A stretch of DNA of 64,000 bases from Arthrobacter sp. AZCC_0090. GTDB taxonomy: Bacteria > Actinomycetota > Actinomycetes > Actinomycetales > Micrococcaceae. How positions within the stretch are numbered: the stretch's first letter is position 1; every line of letters starts with the position of its first letter. Shown one piece after another: positions 1 through 9,096 of this stretch. The position numbers were made by a program, and so were the translations under genes. Where the stretch lies: contig NZ_JACHEE010000002.1 in the NCBI RefSeq assembly GCF_014207375.1, positions 102,787 to 166,786 of the forward strand, read 5' to 3'. A model generated the notes under the pieces. The model was not told the DNA's origin. It did not search any database and worked only from the letters and a program-made list of their open reading frames with translations.

Positions 1-1181
1 CCGGTGACCCAGCTGGTGCCGGAGACAACCCGCGGGTCAACGAGGAAGAGCAACTTGGACGTGCCTTCGAGGCCAAGCACGGCTTCGCCGAGGACGAGGC
101 CCGGGCCGATGTAGCCCTTGACGAGTTCCGGGTTCTTCTTGAGGTCTTCCTCGTTGGCCGCTTCTAGCCCGATCTCACCGGCAATCGGCAGGAAGGCGCC
201 GATATTGGCTTCGACGCGCTTGAGGTCCACCGCACGGTCACCGGGAACGCCGATGACCACAATCTGGCGCTCGCCCGTGGGCAGGGTGACGGCGAGGACC
301 ACATTCTTGAGTGTGTCGGCGCCAGTCCACGCGCCGCCGTCGGAATCGCTGCGGGGAGCGAGCTGGTTGGCTGCGGCCACGAGGGTTTCGATGGTGGGCG
401 TGTCCGGGGTATCCAGGACGCGCGCGAGAGGCGCGTCGCTGAAGTCGATCTCAGCCGGGACCACGGTGGTCACAGCCTCGACGTTGGCCGCGTAGCCGCC
501 CGCCGAGCGCACGAAGGTGTCCTCGCCGATTTCGGTGGGGTGCAGGAATTCCTCGCTCTTGGATCCGCCCATGGCGCCTGCAGTGGCGGCAACGGGAATG
601 ACATCAAGTCCAAGGCGCTCGAAGATTTTCAGGTACGCGGCGCGGTGGGCTGCGTAGCTCGCATCCAGGCCGGCGTCGTCGACGTCGAAGGAGTAGGAGT
701 CCTTCATGATGAATTCACGGCCGCGGAGGAGGCCGGCCCGGGGGCGTGCTTCGTCGCGGTACTTGTTCTGGATCTGGTACAGGCTCAACGGCAGGTCCTT
801 GTACGAGGAGTACAGGTCCTTGACGAGGAGGGTGAACATTTCCTCGTGGGTGGGGGCAAGAAGGTAATCGGCACCCTTGCGGTCCTGGAGGCGGAACAGC
901 CCCTCGCCGTATTCGGTCCAGCGGTTGGTGGCCTCGTAGGGTTCGCGGGGCAGCAGAGCCGGGAAATGGACTTCCTGGGCGCCGATGGCGGCCATTTCCT
1001 CGCGGATGATCTGTTCGACCTTGCGCAGAACGCTCAATCCCAAAGGCAGCCACGTGTAGATGCCCGGTGCTGCGCGGCGAATGTAGCCGGCACGGACCAG
1101 GAGTTTATGGCTGGCGACTTCGGCGTCGACGGGATCTTCACGCAGGGTGCGCAGGAACAGCTGGGAGAGGCGAAGGACCAC
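1..1181 (-). CDS. proS: Prolyl-tRNA synthetase, C-terminal part cut by window edge
   Basis: Charges tRNA-Pro with proline in the cytoplasm. The frame stays open to the left edge of the window, so about 393 N-terminal residues are present and the rest lies outside. The N-terminus reads [17 protein letters not shown] and is followed by the class II synthetase motif 2 region (residues about 110-150, [20 protein letters not shown]) and then part of the insertion/editing domain (YbaK-like) of bacterial-type ProRS. The GTG start at 1181 is chosen because an in-frame stop lies two codons upstream; the Shine-Dalgarno is weak. Gene identity is very secure from the conserved opening and motif 2. Confidence 0.93.
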   Translation of the reverse strand, partial: MVLRLSQLFLRTLREDPVDAEVASHKLLVRAGYIRRAAPGIYTWLPLGLSVLRKVEQIIREEMAAIGAQEVHFPALLPREPYEATNRWTEYGEGLFRLQDRKGADYLLAPTHEEMFTLLVKDLYSSYKDLPLSLYQIQNKYRDEARPRAGLLRGREFIMKDSYSFDVDDAGLDASYAAHRAAYLKIFERLGLDVIPVAATAGAMGGSKSEEFLHPTEIGEDTFVRSAGGYAANVEAVTTVVPAEIDFSDAPLARVLDTPDTPTIETLVAAANQLAPRSDSDGGAWTGADTLKNVVLAVTLPTGERQIVVIGVPGDRAVDLKRVEANIGAFLPIAGEIGLEAANEEDLKKNPELVKGYIGPGLVLGEAVLGLEGTSKLLFLVDPRVVSGTSWVT

Positions 1182-1320
1182 GGGTCAGAATCCGTTTCTA
1201 TGGCAAGAGCTGGCAAAAACTACTGCGTACTAATCTACCGGCTTACAGCCGGACCACTCGCCCGGCCCTCTCATGAGCGTGGACCGGCCCTTCCCTCATT
1301 GCACAACCCCAAACGCAGAT

Positions 1321-1388
1321 GAGCCACGCCATGGTCGGCGGAAGCCCCTGGCCGCTGGGCGGCTGGTCATCCTGCCATGGCGTGGCTC
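1321..1388. repeat. Long inverted repeat downstream of small ORF
   Basis: Perfect 14-bp arms, GAGCCACGCCATGG (1321-1334) and CCATGGCGTGGCTC (1375-1388), enclose a 40-nt GC-rich loop. A second short palindrome (GCGGCCG-GT-CGGCCGC) follows at 1390-1405. It lies between the 3' end of the small gene at 1424-1648 (minus strand) and proS, so a transcription terminator or mRNA-stability structure is plausible. No clear T-run follows, so the terminator call is uncertain. Confidence 0.5.
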
Positions 1389-1423
1389 AGCGGCCGGTCG
1401 GCCGCGGGCGCTGTCCTGGAGGC

Positions 1424-1648
1424 TTAGTCAGCCTTGCCTTCCAGGGCAACCAAAACGCCCGCGACTGCGAAGAACTTGTTGCTACCGAGTTCACGAATGG
1501 TCTTGATTCCCAGGGCTTCCTGCAATTTCTCAGCGGTTGCATCGGTGACACCCGCAAGCGCCGCCGGAGATGCGTCCAGAATCTCCTTAAGCGACTTGTC
1601 TTCAAATGCCTTGTCGAGTGCTTTCGAAAGATCCACGCTTACAGCCAT
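1424..1648 (-). CDS. Small helix-hairpin-helix-like protein, 74 aa
   Basis: Hypothetical soluble protein of 74 residues. Residues about 30-60 (SPAALAGVTDATAEKLQEAL, then GIKTIRELG) resemble a helix-hairpin-helix unit of the kind seen in DNA-binding and PHP/polymerase-associated proteins; no enzyme motif is visible. The start at 1648 is preferred over an upstream in-frame ATG because AGAGAGGAA lies just ahead of it and the extra residues look non-coding. It is monocistronic, between proS and the ABC exporter operon. Function is unknown; a small nucleic-acid-binding role is only a guess from the motif. Confidence 0.7.
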   Translation of the reverse strand: MAVSVDLSKALDKAFEDKSLKEILDASPAALAGVTDATAEKLQEALGIKTIRELGSNKFFAVAGVLVALEGKAD

Positions 1649-1756
1649 TTGTTTGTGTTTCCTCTCTGAAACCATCCGCGCCCCAACGACACGGCTGGTT
1701 CCGAACCTATGTGATACCGGCCGCAATTTTCAAGGCTTTGGACTAATCAATATTTG

Positions 1757-1808
1757 TTGACCCCGACCGGTGCCGGGTCTACCTTTTATTCATCACCTGA
1801 TGAATAAA
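1757..1808 (+). promoter_or_regulatory. Promoter with perfect 11-bp palindromic operator
   Basis: A sigma70-type promoter TTGACC (1757-1762), 17-bp spacer, TACCTT (1780-1785) precedes the ABC exporter operon. Starting at the last base of the -10 is a perfect inverted repeat: arms TTTATTCATCA (1785-1795) and TGATGAATAAA (1798-1808) separated by CC. Size and position fit a TetR-family operator. The obvious candidate repressor is the TetR protein encoded as the third gene of the operon (3367-3984), implying autoregulation. The palindrome is directly visible; the regulator-site pairing is inferred. Confidence 0.72.
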
Positions 1809-1826
1809 TTATTCCCGGAGGCGACG

Positions 1827-2618
1827 ATGTCCCACAGCGCATCAGGAAGCAACACCCCAGGCATGCGCCCTGCGGTCAAAGCGGAGGGCCTACATGTCAC
1901 CCGCAGCCACAAGAGGATCCTGCGTGGCCTGGACTTCGCCATCGAGCCAGGCCGTATCACGGGCCTGCTCGGCCCCTCCGGGAGCGGCAAGACAACCCTC
2001 ATGCGCGGCATCGTCGGGGTACAACGACTCACCGCCGGCACCATAGAGGTGCTGGGCCGACCAGCCGGCACACCATCGTTGCGGCACGACGTCGGATACG
2101 TCACCCAGGCGCCGAGCGTCTACACGGACCTCAGCGTCGAAGCGAACGTCAGATATTTCGGAGCCATGCACGGCGCCACGGCGGCGGACACCGCGGAGGC
2201 GATTGCCGCCGTCGGGCTCGAAGCATTAGCGAGGCAAAAGACGGCAGATTTGTCCGGCGGTGAATTCAGCCGGGTCTCGCTGGCATGCGCGCTCGTCGCA
2301 CATCCGCAGCTGCTGATCCTCGACGAACCGACAGTGGGCCTGGATCCGGTACTTCGTGCCGAATTATGGGAACGGTTTGCTGCCATGGCGGAATCGGGAA
2401 CCACCCTCCTGGTCTCCAGTCATGTCATGGAAGAGGCCTCCCACTGTTCCTCGCTGCTCCTGCTCCGCGACGGACTTCTGCTCGCGCAGCTCAGTCCGGC
2501 CGAACTCAGCGAGCGGGGACACAGCAACGACCTGGAACAGGCCTTCCTGCACATCATCCAGGAAACGAGTCCCCCCTCGAACCGCCGCGGTGCCAATGAA
2601 AGCCAGGTTGCGTCATGA
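1827..2618 (+). CDS. ABC exporter ATP-binding protein (DrrA/ABC-2 type)
   Basis: ATPase subunit of a two-gene drug/lipid-type ABC exporter; 263 residues. Walker A is GPSGSGKT (about residue 50), the signature is LSGGEFSR, Walker B is LLILDEPTVGLDP and the H-loop is SSHVMEEA. The ATG at 1827 is preferred over an upstream in-frame start because GGAGG stands 7-8 bases ahead of it and because upstream starts would fall inside the promoter/operator palindrome. The stop overlaps the ATG of the permease by four bases (ATGA), so translation is coupled. Substrate cannot be read from the sequence. Confidence 0.9.
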   Translation: MSHSASGSNTPGMRPAVKAEGLHVTRSHKRILRGLDFAIEPGRITGLLGPSGSGKTTLMRGIVGVQRLTAGTIEVLGRPAGTPSLRHDVGYVTQAPSVYTDLSVEANVRYFGAMHGATAADTAEAIAAVGLEALARQKTADLSGGEFSRVSLACALVAHPQLLILDEPTVGLDPVLRAELWERFAAMAESGTTLLVSSHVMEEASHCSSLLLLRDGLLLAQLSPAELSERGHSNDLEQAFLHIIQETSPPSNRRGANESQVAS

Positions 2619-3370
2619 ATCCAAGGATGATGTTTGCCACCACAAGACGGGTCCTGGAACAATTACGGCACGACCACCGCAGCGTCGCACTCATCATGGT
2701 GGTTCCTGCCCTGCTCCTCACTGGCGTCTACTATCTCTTCGAGAACGAAACCCTGCCTCCCGGATTCCCCCGGACCTTTGACCGGGTGGGACTCCAGATG
2801 CTGGCCATCTTCCCGTTTGTGGTGATGTTCTTGGTCACGTCGATCACGATGTTGCGGGAAAGGACCTCGGGGACGTTGGAGCGGCTCCTGACGACGCCCA
2901 TCCACAAAGCTGATCTCCTGTTCGGCTATGCGTTGGCGTTCTCGATCATGGCCGCACTGCAGTCTTTGGTAGCGACAGCTGTGGCCTATTGGATCTTCAA
3001 TCTGGATATCAAGGGCGGTCCGGGTTACGTGGTGTTGATTGCCGTCATCAACGCGGTGCTGGGAGTCGCGCTGGGGCTGCTGTGCTCGGCCTTCGCGCGG
3101 ACCGAATTCCAAGCGGTGCAATTCATGCCGGTAGTGGTGATACCGCAGATTCTGTTGTGCGGACTCTTCGTGGCCCGGGAACACATGAACAGCATCCTGG
3201 AGAGCATCTCCAACGTACTGCCACTGACGTTTTCGGTAGACGCCCTCCAGCAGATCGCCGGCAACGCGGAAGCTACCCAAGCTATGTGGCAAGACGCCGG
3301 CGTCATGGCGGCGATCGTGGTGGGAGTTTTGGTCCTGGCCTCGTTCACCCTCCGACGGCGGACCGCATGA
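2615..3370 (+). CDS. ABC-2 type exporter permease
   Basis: Membrane partner of the preceding ATPase, 251 residues, with about six hydrophobic segments: one near residues 24-42, then pairs around 65-85, 110-135, 140-165, 175-195 and 225-247. ABC-2 family features include the conserved RERTSGTLERLLTTP stretch (about residues 83-97), typical of DrrB/YhhJ-like permeases. It overlaps the ATPase and the downstream TetR gene by four bases each, giving a tightly coupled three-gene operon. Likely exports a hydrophobic compound; the ligand is unknown. Confidence 0.9.
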   Translation: MNPRMMFATTRRVLEQLRHDHRSVALIMVVPALLLTGVYYLFENETLPPGFPRTFDRVGLQMLAIFPFVVMFLVTSITMLRERTSGTLERLLTTPIHKADLLFGYALAFSIMAALQSLVATAVAYWIFNLDIKGGPGYVVLIAVINAVLGVALGLLCSAFARTEFQAVQFMPVVVIPQILLCGLFVAREHMNSILESISNVLPLTFSVDALQQIAGNAEATQAMWQDAGVMAAIVVGVLVLASFTLRRRTA

Positions 3371-3984
3371 GCGGCGCCTTGCCTCCCCTGCGGCGGGGAC
3401 GCCGGAGCGGCGGCAGTGACTCGCGCGAACTGATCCTGGCGACGGCGCGCCGGCTCTTCGCCGAGCGTGGATTCGACGGCACCAGCCTGCGACAAGTGGC
3501 CCGCGAAGCCGAGGTGGATCCGGCCATGGTCCACCACTTTTTCAAGGGCAAGGACGAGCTCTTCGCCCAGAGCGTCGAGCTACCGCGGGATCCTGCGGAG
3601 GTGCTTGCCGGCGTCGAATCGATGGATCCGGCGCAGCGCTCGGAAGCGATCGTCCGTGCAGTGTTGCGCTTGTGGGAAAGCCCTGCGCAACACGGACTCG
3701 TGGCCTTCGTCAGGGGAACCATCGGGTCCAAGGCCAAGACCGCGTTGCTGCGGGAGATGGTGGCCAGGACCATCCTCTCCAGGATCACCTCCGGACTTCC
3801 CGGCTCACCCGAGGAAGCGAGGATGCGCGGAAACCTTGTTGCCACGCAAATGGTGGGGCTCATGCTGATGCGCTACGTGGTCCGGCTCGAACCCCTGGCT
3901 TCGGCCACCCAGGACGAGGTGGTCCGGCTCGTGGCGCCGAACGTCCAGCACTACCTCACCGGCGAGCTCACTCCCCCCAAGTAG
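3367..3984 (+). CDS. TetR-family regulator of the ABC exporter
   Basis: 205-residue TetR-type repressor. The N-terminal HTH is clear: SRELILATARRLFAERGFDG followed by TSLRQVAREAEVDPAMVHHF (about residues 18-60). The C-terminal ligand-binding domain is unassigned and ends with a TetR_C-like region rich in hydrophobic helices. It is the last gene of the operon, overlapping the permease by four bases. The palindrome at 1785-1808 in front of the operon is a good candidate target, which would make this an autoregulated, inducer-responsive efflux operon. Target assignment is inference. Confidence 0.88.
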   Translation: MSGALPPLRRGRRSGGSDSRELILATARRLFAERGFDGTSLRQVAREAEVDPAMVHHFFKGKDELFAQSVELPRDPAEVLAGVESMDPAQRSEAIVRAVLRLWESPAQHGLVAFVRGTIGSKAKTALLREMVARTILSRITSGLPGSPEEARMRGNLVATQMVGLMLMRYVVRLEPLASATQDEVVRLVAPNVQHYLTGELTPPK

Positions 3985-4041
3985 CTCGCATTTGTTGTCG
4001 TTATGAGGCGTCAAAACGACAACTACTGCGAGTCAGTTGGG
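3985..4041. repeat. REP-like palindromic repeat, copy 1
   Basis: Imperfect hairpin: arm CTCGCA-ttt-GTTGTCGTT (3985-4002), 12-nt loop, arm AACGACAAC-tac-TGCGAG (4015-4032), followed by TCAGTTGGG (4033-4041). The right part closely matches the right arm of the much longer perfect hairpin at 19232-19297 (shared CTACTGCGAGTCAGTTGGG). It lies between convergent genes (TetR and GNAT), so it may also end transcription from both sides. Shared sequence at two unrelated loci suggests a dispersed intergenic repeat family. Confidence 0.65.
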
Positions 4042-4060
4042 TCGGGCACTACAGAACCGG

Positions 4061-4960
4061 TCAGTACAGGACCGTGGCGAAGGTTCCGAGGCGTTGGAAA
4101 CCAACCCGCTCGTACGTGGCGCGCGCCCTGGTGTTGTATTCGTTGACGTACAGGCTGGTGATCGGTGCAAAGCGCTGGGCCAGGACAACCACTCCCGCCA
4201 TGTACCCGGCGCTGAGTCCTTGGCCGCGGAACTCGGGGTTCATCCACACTCCTTGGACCTGGGTTGCCTGCTCCGTGACGGCACCGAGTTCGGCCTTGAA
4301 CTTCACGGTTCCTGCGTCGATGTGCACCAAGGAATGGCCTTGCCGGATCAGCCCGGCAACACGGCGGCTGTAGAAGTCTTCGCTCCCCAAGAAAGGCGAA
4401 TAGCCCACTTCCTCTTCGAACATGGCGGCACATGCGGGTAGGATCCGGTCAAAGTCCGCGATGTCTCCGAAGCCGAGCTGCGGATTGGCTTCGACAGCAG
4501 GTGGCCCCGATATTGCCAGAAGCGGCTGGTCGGCGCGAACCTCGTGGGGGAAATGACCCAGTTGCTCCAGCCGGGAGTGAAGTGCCAGCACGGACTCCGC
4601 GGGCCCGAAGATCGAGGCATAGCGACGGCCCGCCCGGTGTGCAGCCGAGGCCACCCGGGCAGCCAATTCCGGGTCCAGCTGCACCGGAACCAAATTGGCA
4701 CCGGCCCAGCAGGCACCCACCAGGGTATCGCCGTCAAACACTCCGAACACGCTCGCGCCGCCGGAGGTGGGGGCGGCGCTCCCCGACGAGTCAAGGTGCG
4801 CCAAAATGAAAACGTTCGCTACGGCGTCTTCCATCGCGAGCGCGCGAAGGGACTGGGTATCGGCCGCGCCGAGCACCCGGACGGTGACACCGTCCAGTCC
4901 GGTTCCGTCTTTACTACGAGACGCTAACCACGGGGCTACCCTTGACAGCACCTTCGCCAT
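4061..4960 (-). CDS. GNAT acetyltransferase with DUF4081 N-terminal domain
   Basis: 299-residue protein with an N-terminal DUF4081-like region (about 25-130) and a C-terminal GNAT fold (about 150-295). The acetyl-CoA pyrophosphate loop is visible as [17 protein letters not shown] and the last strand as [10 protein letters not shown]. Proteins of this type are usually encoded next to ispG in actinobacteria; the acceptor substrate is not known to me. The chosen ATG overlaps the 3' end of ispG by 47 bases; a later start is possible because the first 25 residues look poorly conserved. Confidence 0.87.
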   Translation of the reverse strand: MAKVLSRVAPWLASRSKDGTGLDGVTVRVLGAADTQSLRALAMEDAVANVFILAHLDSSGSAAPTSGGASVFGVFDGDTLVGACWAGANLVPVQLDPELAARVASAAHRAGRRYASIFGPAESVLALHSRLEQLGHFPHEVRADQPLLAISGPPAVEANPQLGFGDIADFDRILPACAAMFEEEVGYSPFLGSEDFYSRRVAGLIRQGHSLVHIDAGTVKFKAELGAVTEQATQVQGVWMNPEFRGQGLSAGYMAGVVVLAQRFAPITSLYVNEYNTRARATYERVGFQRLGTFATVLY

Positions 4961-6080
4961 CGGCCTCCCCCATCTCTTCAGCGATACGCATGGCCTCTTC
5001 GATCAGTGTCTCAACAATCTGGCTCTCGGGAACAGTCTTGATGACTTCACCCTTCACGAAGATCTGCCCCTTGCCGTTTCCGGAAGCAACTCCCAGATCG
5101 GCCTCGCGAGCCTCACCCGGGCCGTTCACTACGCAACCCATGACGGCGACGCGCAAGGGAATCTCCATTCCTTCAAGTCCGGCGGTCACTTGCTCGGCGA
5201 GCGTGTAGACGTCCACCTGGGCGCGTCCGCACGAAGGGCAGGAGACGATTTCCAACTTGCGCGGGCGCAGGTTGAGGGACTGCAGGATCTGGTTGCCTAC
5301 CTTGATTTCCTCAACCGGCGGCGCGGAGAGAGACACGCGGATGGTGTCACCGATACCCCGGGACAGAAGTGCTCCGAAGGCCGTTGCGGACTTGATGGTG
5401 CCTTGGAACGCGGGGCCGGCCTCGGTCACGCCAAGGTGCAGGGGCCAGTCGCCTTTTTCGGCAAGCATCTCGTACGCCGCCACCATGATCACGGGGTCGT
5501 TGTGCTTGACCGAAATCTTGAAATCGTGGAAGCCGTGTTCTTCGAACAACGAGGCTTCCCACACGGCCGATTCCACGAGGGCTTCCGGCGTGGCCTTGCC
5601 GTACTTCTTCAGGATGCCGGGTTCCAGGGATCCCGCGTTGACGCCGATCCGGATGGACGTGCCGTGGTCCTTGGCGGCCTTCGCGATTTCCTTCACTTGG
5701 TCATCGAACTTGCGGATGTTGCCCGGATTGACGCGGACAGCGGCGCAGCCTGCCTCGATCGCGGCGAAGACGTACTTCGGCTGGAAGTGGATGTCCGCGA
5801 TCACCGGGATCTGCGACTTGCGGGCGATGATCGGCAGCGCCTCGGCGTCGTCGGCGGAAGGGCAAGCGACACGCACAATGTCACAGCCGGACGCCGTCAG
5901 CTCCGCGATCTGCTGCAGCGTCGCGTTGATGTCCGTGGTGGGTGTGGTGGTCATCGATTGCACGCTGATGGGCGAATCGGAGCCGACGCCCACCGAACCT
6001 ACCTTGATCTGGCGGGTCTTGCGGCGGGGCGCGAGAACGGGGGGCGGGGCTGATGGCATTCCCAGGCTGACCGAGGTCAC
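4914..6080 (-). CDS. ispG: 4-hydroxy-3-methylbut-2-enyl diphosphate synthase
   Basis: Iron-sulfur enzyme of the non-mevalonate (MEP) isoprenoid pathway converting methylerythritol cyclodiphosphate to HMBPP; 388 residues. The N-terminal TIM barrel carries [19 protein letters not shown] and [14 protein letters not shown], and the C-terminal Fe-S domain has [16 protein letters not shown] plus CVVNGPGEA, giving the three cysteine ligands and the catalytic-site glutamate. Length fits the single-domain bacterial type. It shares the strand with GNAT, rseP and dxr; together with dxr the region supplies two MEP pathway steps. Confidence 0.96.
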   Translation of the reverse strand: MTSVSLGMPSAPPPVLAPRRKTRQIKVGSVGVGSDSPISVQSMTTTPTTDINATLQQIAELTASGCDIVRVACPSADDAEALPIIARKSQIPVIADIHFQPKYVFAAIEAGCAAVRVNPGNIRKFDDQVKEIAKAAKDHGTSIRIGVNAGSLEPGILKKYGKATPEALVESAVWEASLFEEHGFHDFKISVKHNDPVIMVAAYEMLAEKGDWPLHLGVTEAGPAFQGTIKSATAFGALLSRGIGDTIRVSLSAPPVEEIKVGNQILQSLNLRPRKLEIVSCPSCGRAQVDVYTLAEQVTAGLEGMEIPLRVAVMGCVVNGPGEAREADLGVASGNGKGQIFVKGEVIKTVPESQIVETLIEEAMRIAEEMGEADGEGAVKGSPVVSVS

Positions 6081-6146
6081 GTGGACTCCTTGGGTTGAAA
6101 TGGGTGGATCGCAGGGCTGGGTTCCGGGCCCCGGCCGGTCATGCTG

Positions 6147-6440
6147 CTAGGAAGCGTGGGCTGAGAGCACTCCGATAATGGGGTTCCACTCTGACGTCCG
6201 GATGCCTGCAATCCCTTGTGCGGCGGCGAACGGGTCCTCCTTCAACGTAGCGTTCAGCTCGGACTCGTCGGCGGCTTTGAGCAGGAGCAGCGCACCCGCA
6301 CCGTCCGTGTAGGGGCCACTCGCCAGCAGGGTCCCCTGCTCGGCGAGACCGGCGAGCCAGGCGCGGTGGGCGGGGCGGTTCGCGTCGCGAACCTCGGCGG
6401 ACTCGGCGTCGTACACGTACTCAACAGCGAAAACAGTCAT
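6147..6440 (-). CDS. YciI family protein
   Basis: 97-residue small cytoplasmic protein of the YciI (dimeric alpha-beta barrel) family. Recognisable features are the opening MTVFAVEYVYD, the RPAHRAWLAGLAEQG segment with the conserved histidine (about residue 25), SGPYTDGAGALLLL and the C-terminal DPFAAAQGIA. Family members have a conserved His-Asp pair thought to be catalytic, but the reaction is not established. It sits between ispG and rseP on the same strand. Confidence 0.85.
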   Translation of the reverse strand: MTVFAVEYVYDAESAEVRDANRPAHRAWLAGLAEQGTLLASGPYTDGAGALLLLKAADESELNATLKEDPFAAAQGIAGIRTSEWNPIIGVLSAHAS

Positions 6441-6524
6441 ATGGATAGCCTATCCCCCCAGCACAGGGGCCAGCCCATTCCGGGACGTCCTCCGCAGCCT
6501 CATGCATCTGCCAGATCAGACAGA

Positions 6525-7856
6525 TCAGCCAAAGATATTGACGGGCTTGACGATGTCCGCGTAGATCAGCAGCGCTCCCATGGCCATGAGCAGGCTGGCC
6601 ACGACGTACGTCAGTGGCAGGAGCTTGGCGATGTCGAAAGCGCCGGGATCCGGCTTGCCGCGTAGCTTGGCGATTCGACGCCGGACCCCTTCGTAGAGAG
6701 CGCCAGCCACATGTCCGCCGTCGAGCGGCAAAAGCGGAATCAAGTTGAAGATGGCGAGGGCGAAGTTCAGTCCCGCGAGGAGCCCCACGAGCGCGCCGAT
6801 GCGCGATTGCAGCGGAACCTCCTCCATGGCGGCGACTTCACCGGCCACCCGGCCGACGCCCACCACGCTGATGGGCCCGTTGGGATCACGCGGCTCGGAG
6901 CTGAAAGCTGCCTGCGCCACGCCGACTACCCTGGCGGGCAGGTTGAGGATGACTCCGGCGATTTGCTTGATGTTCTCGCCGGCCATCGGAAGAACGGTCG
7001 ACGCCGGTTGGGGCACCATGGCGGTCTGGGCACCAATCCCGAGGAACCCGACTTCCTCGTACAGCGGTTTGCCGTCCGCGCCCTTGGCCTGCTGGCCGTT
7101 GTCTCCAATGACGGGGCGCGCGGAAAGCACCGGAGTTACTTCCGTGGTGACGCTCTTGCCGCCGCGGTCCACGGTGACTTGGACAGCTTTGCCTGCCGAT
7201 GCCCGGATCCAACTACTCATTTCAGCCCAGCTGGTCACCGGCTTGCCATCGAAGCTTGTGACGACGTCGTTGGGCTGGAGCTTGGCGATTGCGGCCGGGG
7301 TCAGCTGGCAGTCTGGCGAATTGGGGTCGACGGTTTCACCCGCTTTCACTTGGCACTTGGAGACATTGGCAATGGTGGTGGTGGCGGTGGACACGCCGAA
7401 GCCCATGAGCAACACCGCGGTGAGCACTAGGCCGATCAGCAGGTTCATCGCGGGGCCGCCCAGCATGATGATGATCTTTTTCCAGACCGGCAGCTTGTAG
7501 AAGACCCTGTTCTCGTCACCCGGACCCACGTCTTCATGGGCCGCGGACCGAGCCTCGGTGGCGAGTGTTTGGAACATACCGGTGCTGGACGGCCGCACAC
7601 TGCCGTCTTCTTTATTGGGCGGGTACATGCCGATCATGGCAACGTACCCGCCAAGCGGAATGGCCTTGAAACCATATTCGGTCTCGCCTTTCCGTCGGGA
7701 CCACAGGGTGGGGCCGAACCCGATCATGTACTTCGTGACGCGCACTTTGAACAGCTTGGCGGGCACAAGATGCCCCACCTCGTGCAGCGCGATGGAGACG
7801 GCCACGCCGATTGCGACGAAGACGACGCCGAGAATGAACAGGATGACGGGATTCAT
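6525..7856 (-). CDS. rseP: Site-2 intramembrane metalloprotease (RIP/RseP, M50)
   Basis: 443-residue membrane zinc protease that cleaves anti-sigma factors and other substrates within the membrane. The zinc site HEVGH lies near residue 25 in the first membrane segment and the second motif NLIPLLPLDGGH near residue 370. A PDZ-like domain spans about 195-260 (LQPNDVVTSFDGKPVTSWAE). Four transmembrane segments are visible (about 5-25, 125-155, 365-385, 415-435). The gene lies 17 bases downstream of dxr, the usual actinobacterial arrangement. Confidence 0.94.
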   Translation of the reverse strand: MNPVILFILGVVFVAIGVAVSIALHEVGHLVPAKLFKVRVTKYMIGFGPTLWSRRKGETEYGFKAIPLGGYVAMIGMYPPNKEDGSVRPSSTGMFQTLATEARSAAHEDVGPGDENRVFYKLPVWKKIIIMLGGPAMNLLIGLVLTAVLLMGFGVSTATTTIANVSKCQVKAGETVDPNSPDCQLTPAAIAKLQPNDVVTSFDGKPVTSWAEMSSWIRASAGKAVQVTVDRGGKSVTTEVTPVLSARPVIGDNGQQAKGADGKPLYEEVGFLGIGAQTAMVPQPASTVLPMAGENIKQIAGVILNLPARVVGVAQAAFSSEPRDPNGPISVVGVGRVAGEVAAMEEVPLQSRIGALVGLLAGLNFALAIFNLIPLLPLDGGHVAGALYEGVRRRIAKLRGKPDPGAFDIAKLLPLTYVVASLLMAMGALLIYADIVKPVNIFG

Positions 7857-7873
7857 GCCTTAAGTACTGCTTC

Positions 7874-9058
7874 CTAAAGGGTGCTGTTGGCTAAACGATC
7901 GTGGGTGCGCGTGCGTGCCCACCTCTCAGCATCCAGCACCGAGTCCACCGTCAGCTCCAAGGATCCTGAATGTTCGCTGAGGACGGACTCCACGGTGTCC
8001 ACAATGTCGGTGAACCGGATCCTGCCGGCGTGGAAGGCCTCCACCGCTTCCTCGTTCGCCGCGTTGAAGACGGCAGGAAAGGTACTTCCCTGCCTCGCTG
8101 CGTCCTTGGCCAGCTCCACCGCAGGGAAGGCTACGGAGTCAAGGGGCTCGAACGTCCAGCTGGTGGCCTGGGTCCAGTCGCAGGCCTTGGCGGCGCGGGG
8201 CACGCGATCCGGCCACCCCAGTCCGAGGGCAATGGGGAGCCGCATGTCCGGCGGGGAGGCTTGGGCGATGATGGAGCCGTCCACGAACTCCACCATGGAA
8301 TGCACCACGGATTGCGGGTGCACCACGACGTCGATCCTGTCCAGAGGGACGTCGAAGAGCAAGTGCGCTTCGATGACCTCCAGGCCTTTGTTGACTAGGC
8401 TGGCTGAGTTGGTGGTGACCATCAGTCCCATATCCCAGGTGGGGTGGGCAAGCGCCTCCGCAGGGGTGACGTCGCGGAGTTGCTCGCGGCTGCGGCCCCG
8501 GAACGGACCGCCGGAAGCGGTCAGGATGAGTTTTTCGACCTCGTTCTCGGCCCCTGCTCGGAGACATTGGGCGATGGCCGAGTGCTCGGAATCCACTGGC
8601 ACGATCTGGTCAATGGCTGCCGCGGCCTTCACCAACGCACCGCCCACGATCAGGGATTCTTTGTTTGCCAAGGCCAAGGTTGCGCCGGACTTGAGCGCGG
8701 CCAGCGTGGGCGCCAGGCCGATGGATCCCGTAATGCCGTTAAGCACGACATCCGCTTCTATCGCGGCAATCTTGGTGGAGGCGTCCGGCCCCGTGATGAT
8801 CGCCGGATCATAGTTCCTGAGTCCGGCGGCGGAAGCTGCAGCGCCGATGAGTCCCTGGAGTTCGTGTGCGTCGCCGTAGGCGATGCCGACTGCCTTGGCC
8901 TTGGTGTGGACGGCCTGCTGCGCGATGAGTTCCAGGTTGCCGCCACCAGCGCTCAGTGCCACGACCTCGAACAGGTGGGGAGCGGCGTCGACGACGTCAA
9001 TCGCCTGTGTGCCGATGGAACCAGTGGACCCGAGGAGAATGATCTTGCGCGGCTGCAT
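7874..9058 (-). CDS. dxr: 1-deoxy-D-xylulose 5-phosphate reductoisomerase
   Basis: Second committed step of the MEP pathway, converting DXP to 2-C-methylerythritol 4-phosphate with NADPH and a divalent metal. 394 residues. The NADPH loop [14 protein letters not shown] is at residues about 10-23, [12 protein letters not shown] about 130-140, [15 protein letters not shown] holds the metal ligands, and [11 protein letters not shown] and HPTWDMG form the active-site loops. Translationally close to rseP. In many actinobacteria cdsA-frr-pyrH-tsf-rpsB follow directly; here those genes lie about 23 kb away. Confidence 0.96.
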   Translation of the reverse strand: MQPRKIILLGSTGSIGTQAIDVVDAAPHLFEVVALSAGGGNLELIAQQAVHTKAKAVGIAYGDAHELQGLIGAAASAAGLRNYDPAIITGPDASTKIAAIEADVVLNGITGSIGLAPTLAALKSGATLALANKESLIVGGALVKAAAAIDQIVPVDSEHSAIAQCLRAGAENEVEKLILTASGGPFRGRSREQLRDVTPAEALAHPTWDMGLMVTTNSASLVNKGLEVIEAHLLFDVPLDRIDVVVHPQSVVHSMVEFVDGSIIAQASPPDMRLPIALGLGWPDRVPRAAKACDWTQATSWTFEPLDSVAFPAVELAKDAARQGSTFPAVFNAANEEAVEAFHAGRIRFTDIVDTVESVLSEHSGSLELTVDSVLDAERWARTRTHDRLANSTL

Positions 9059-9096
9059 TGCTTAAGTATCCCGCACCCCAGGCGTAGCGTTGGTGT

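Noticed and set aside
4695..6053. Long plus-strand open frame (452 codons)
   Set aside because: Antisense shadow of ispG and the GNAT gene, whose conserved motifs are unmistakable; no ribosome site.
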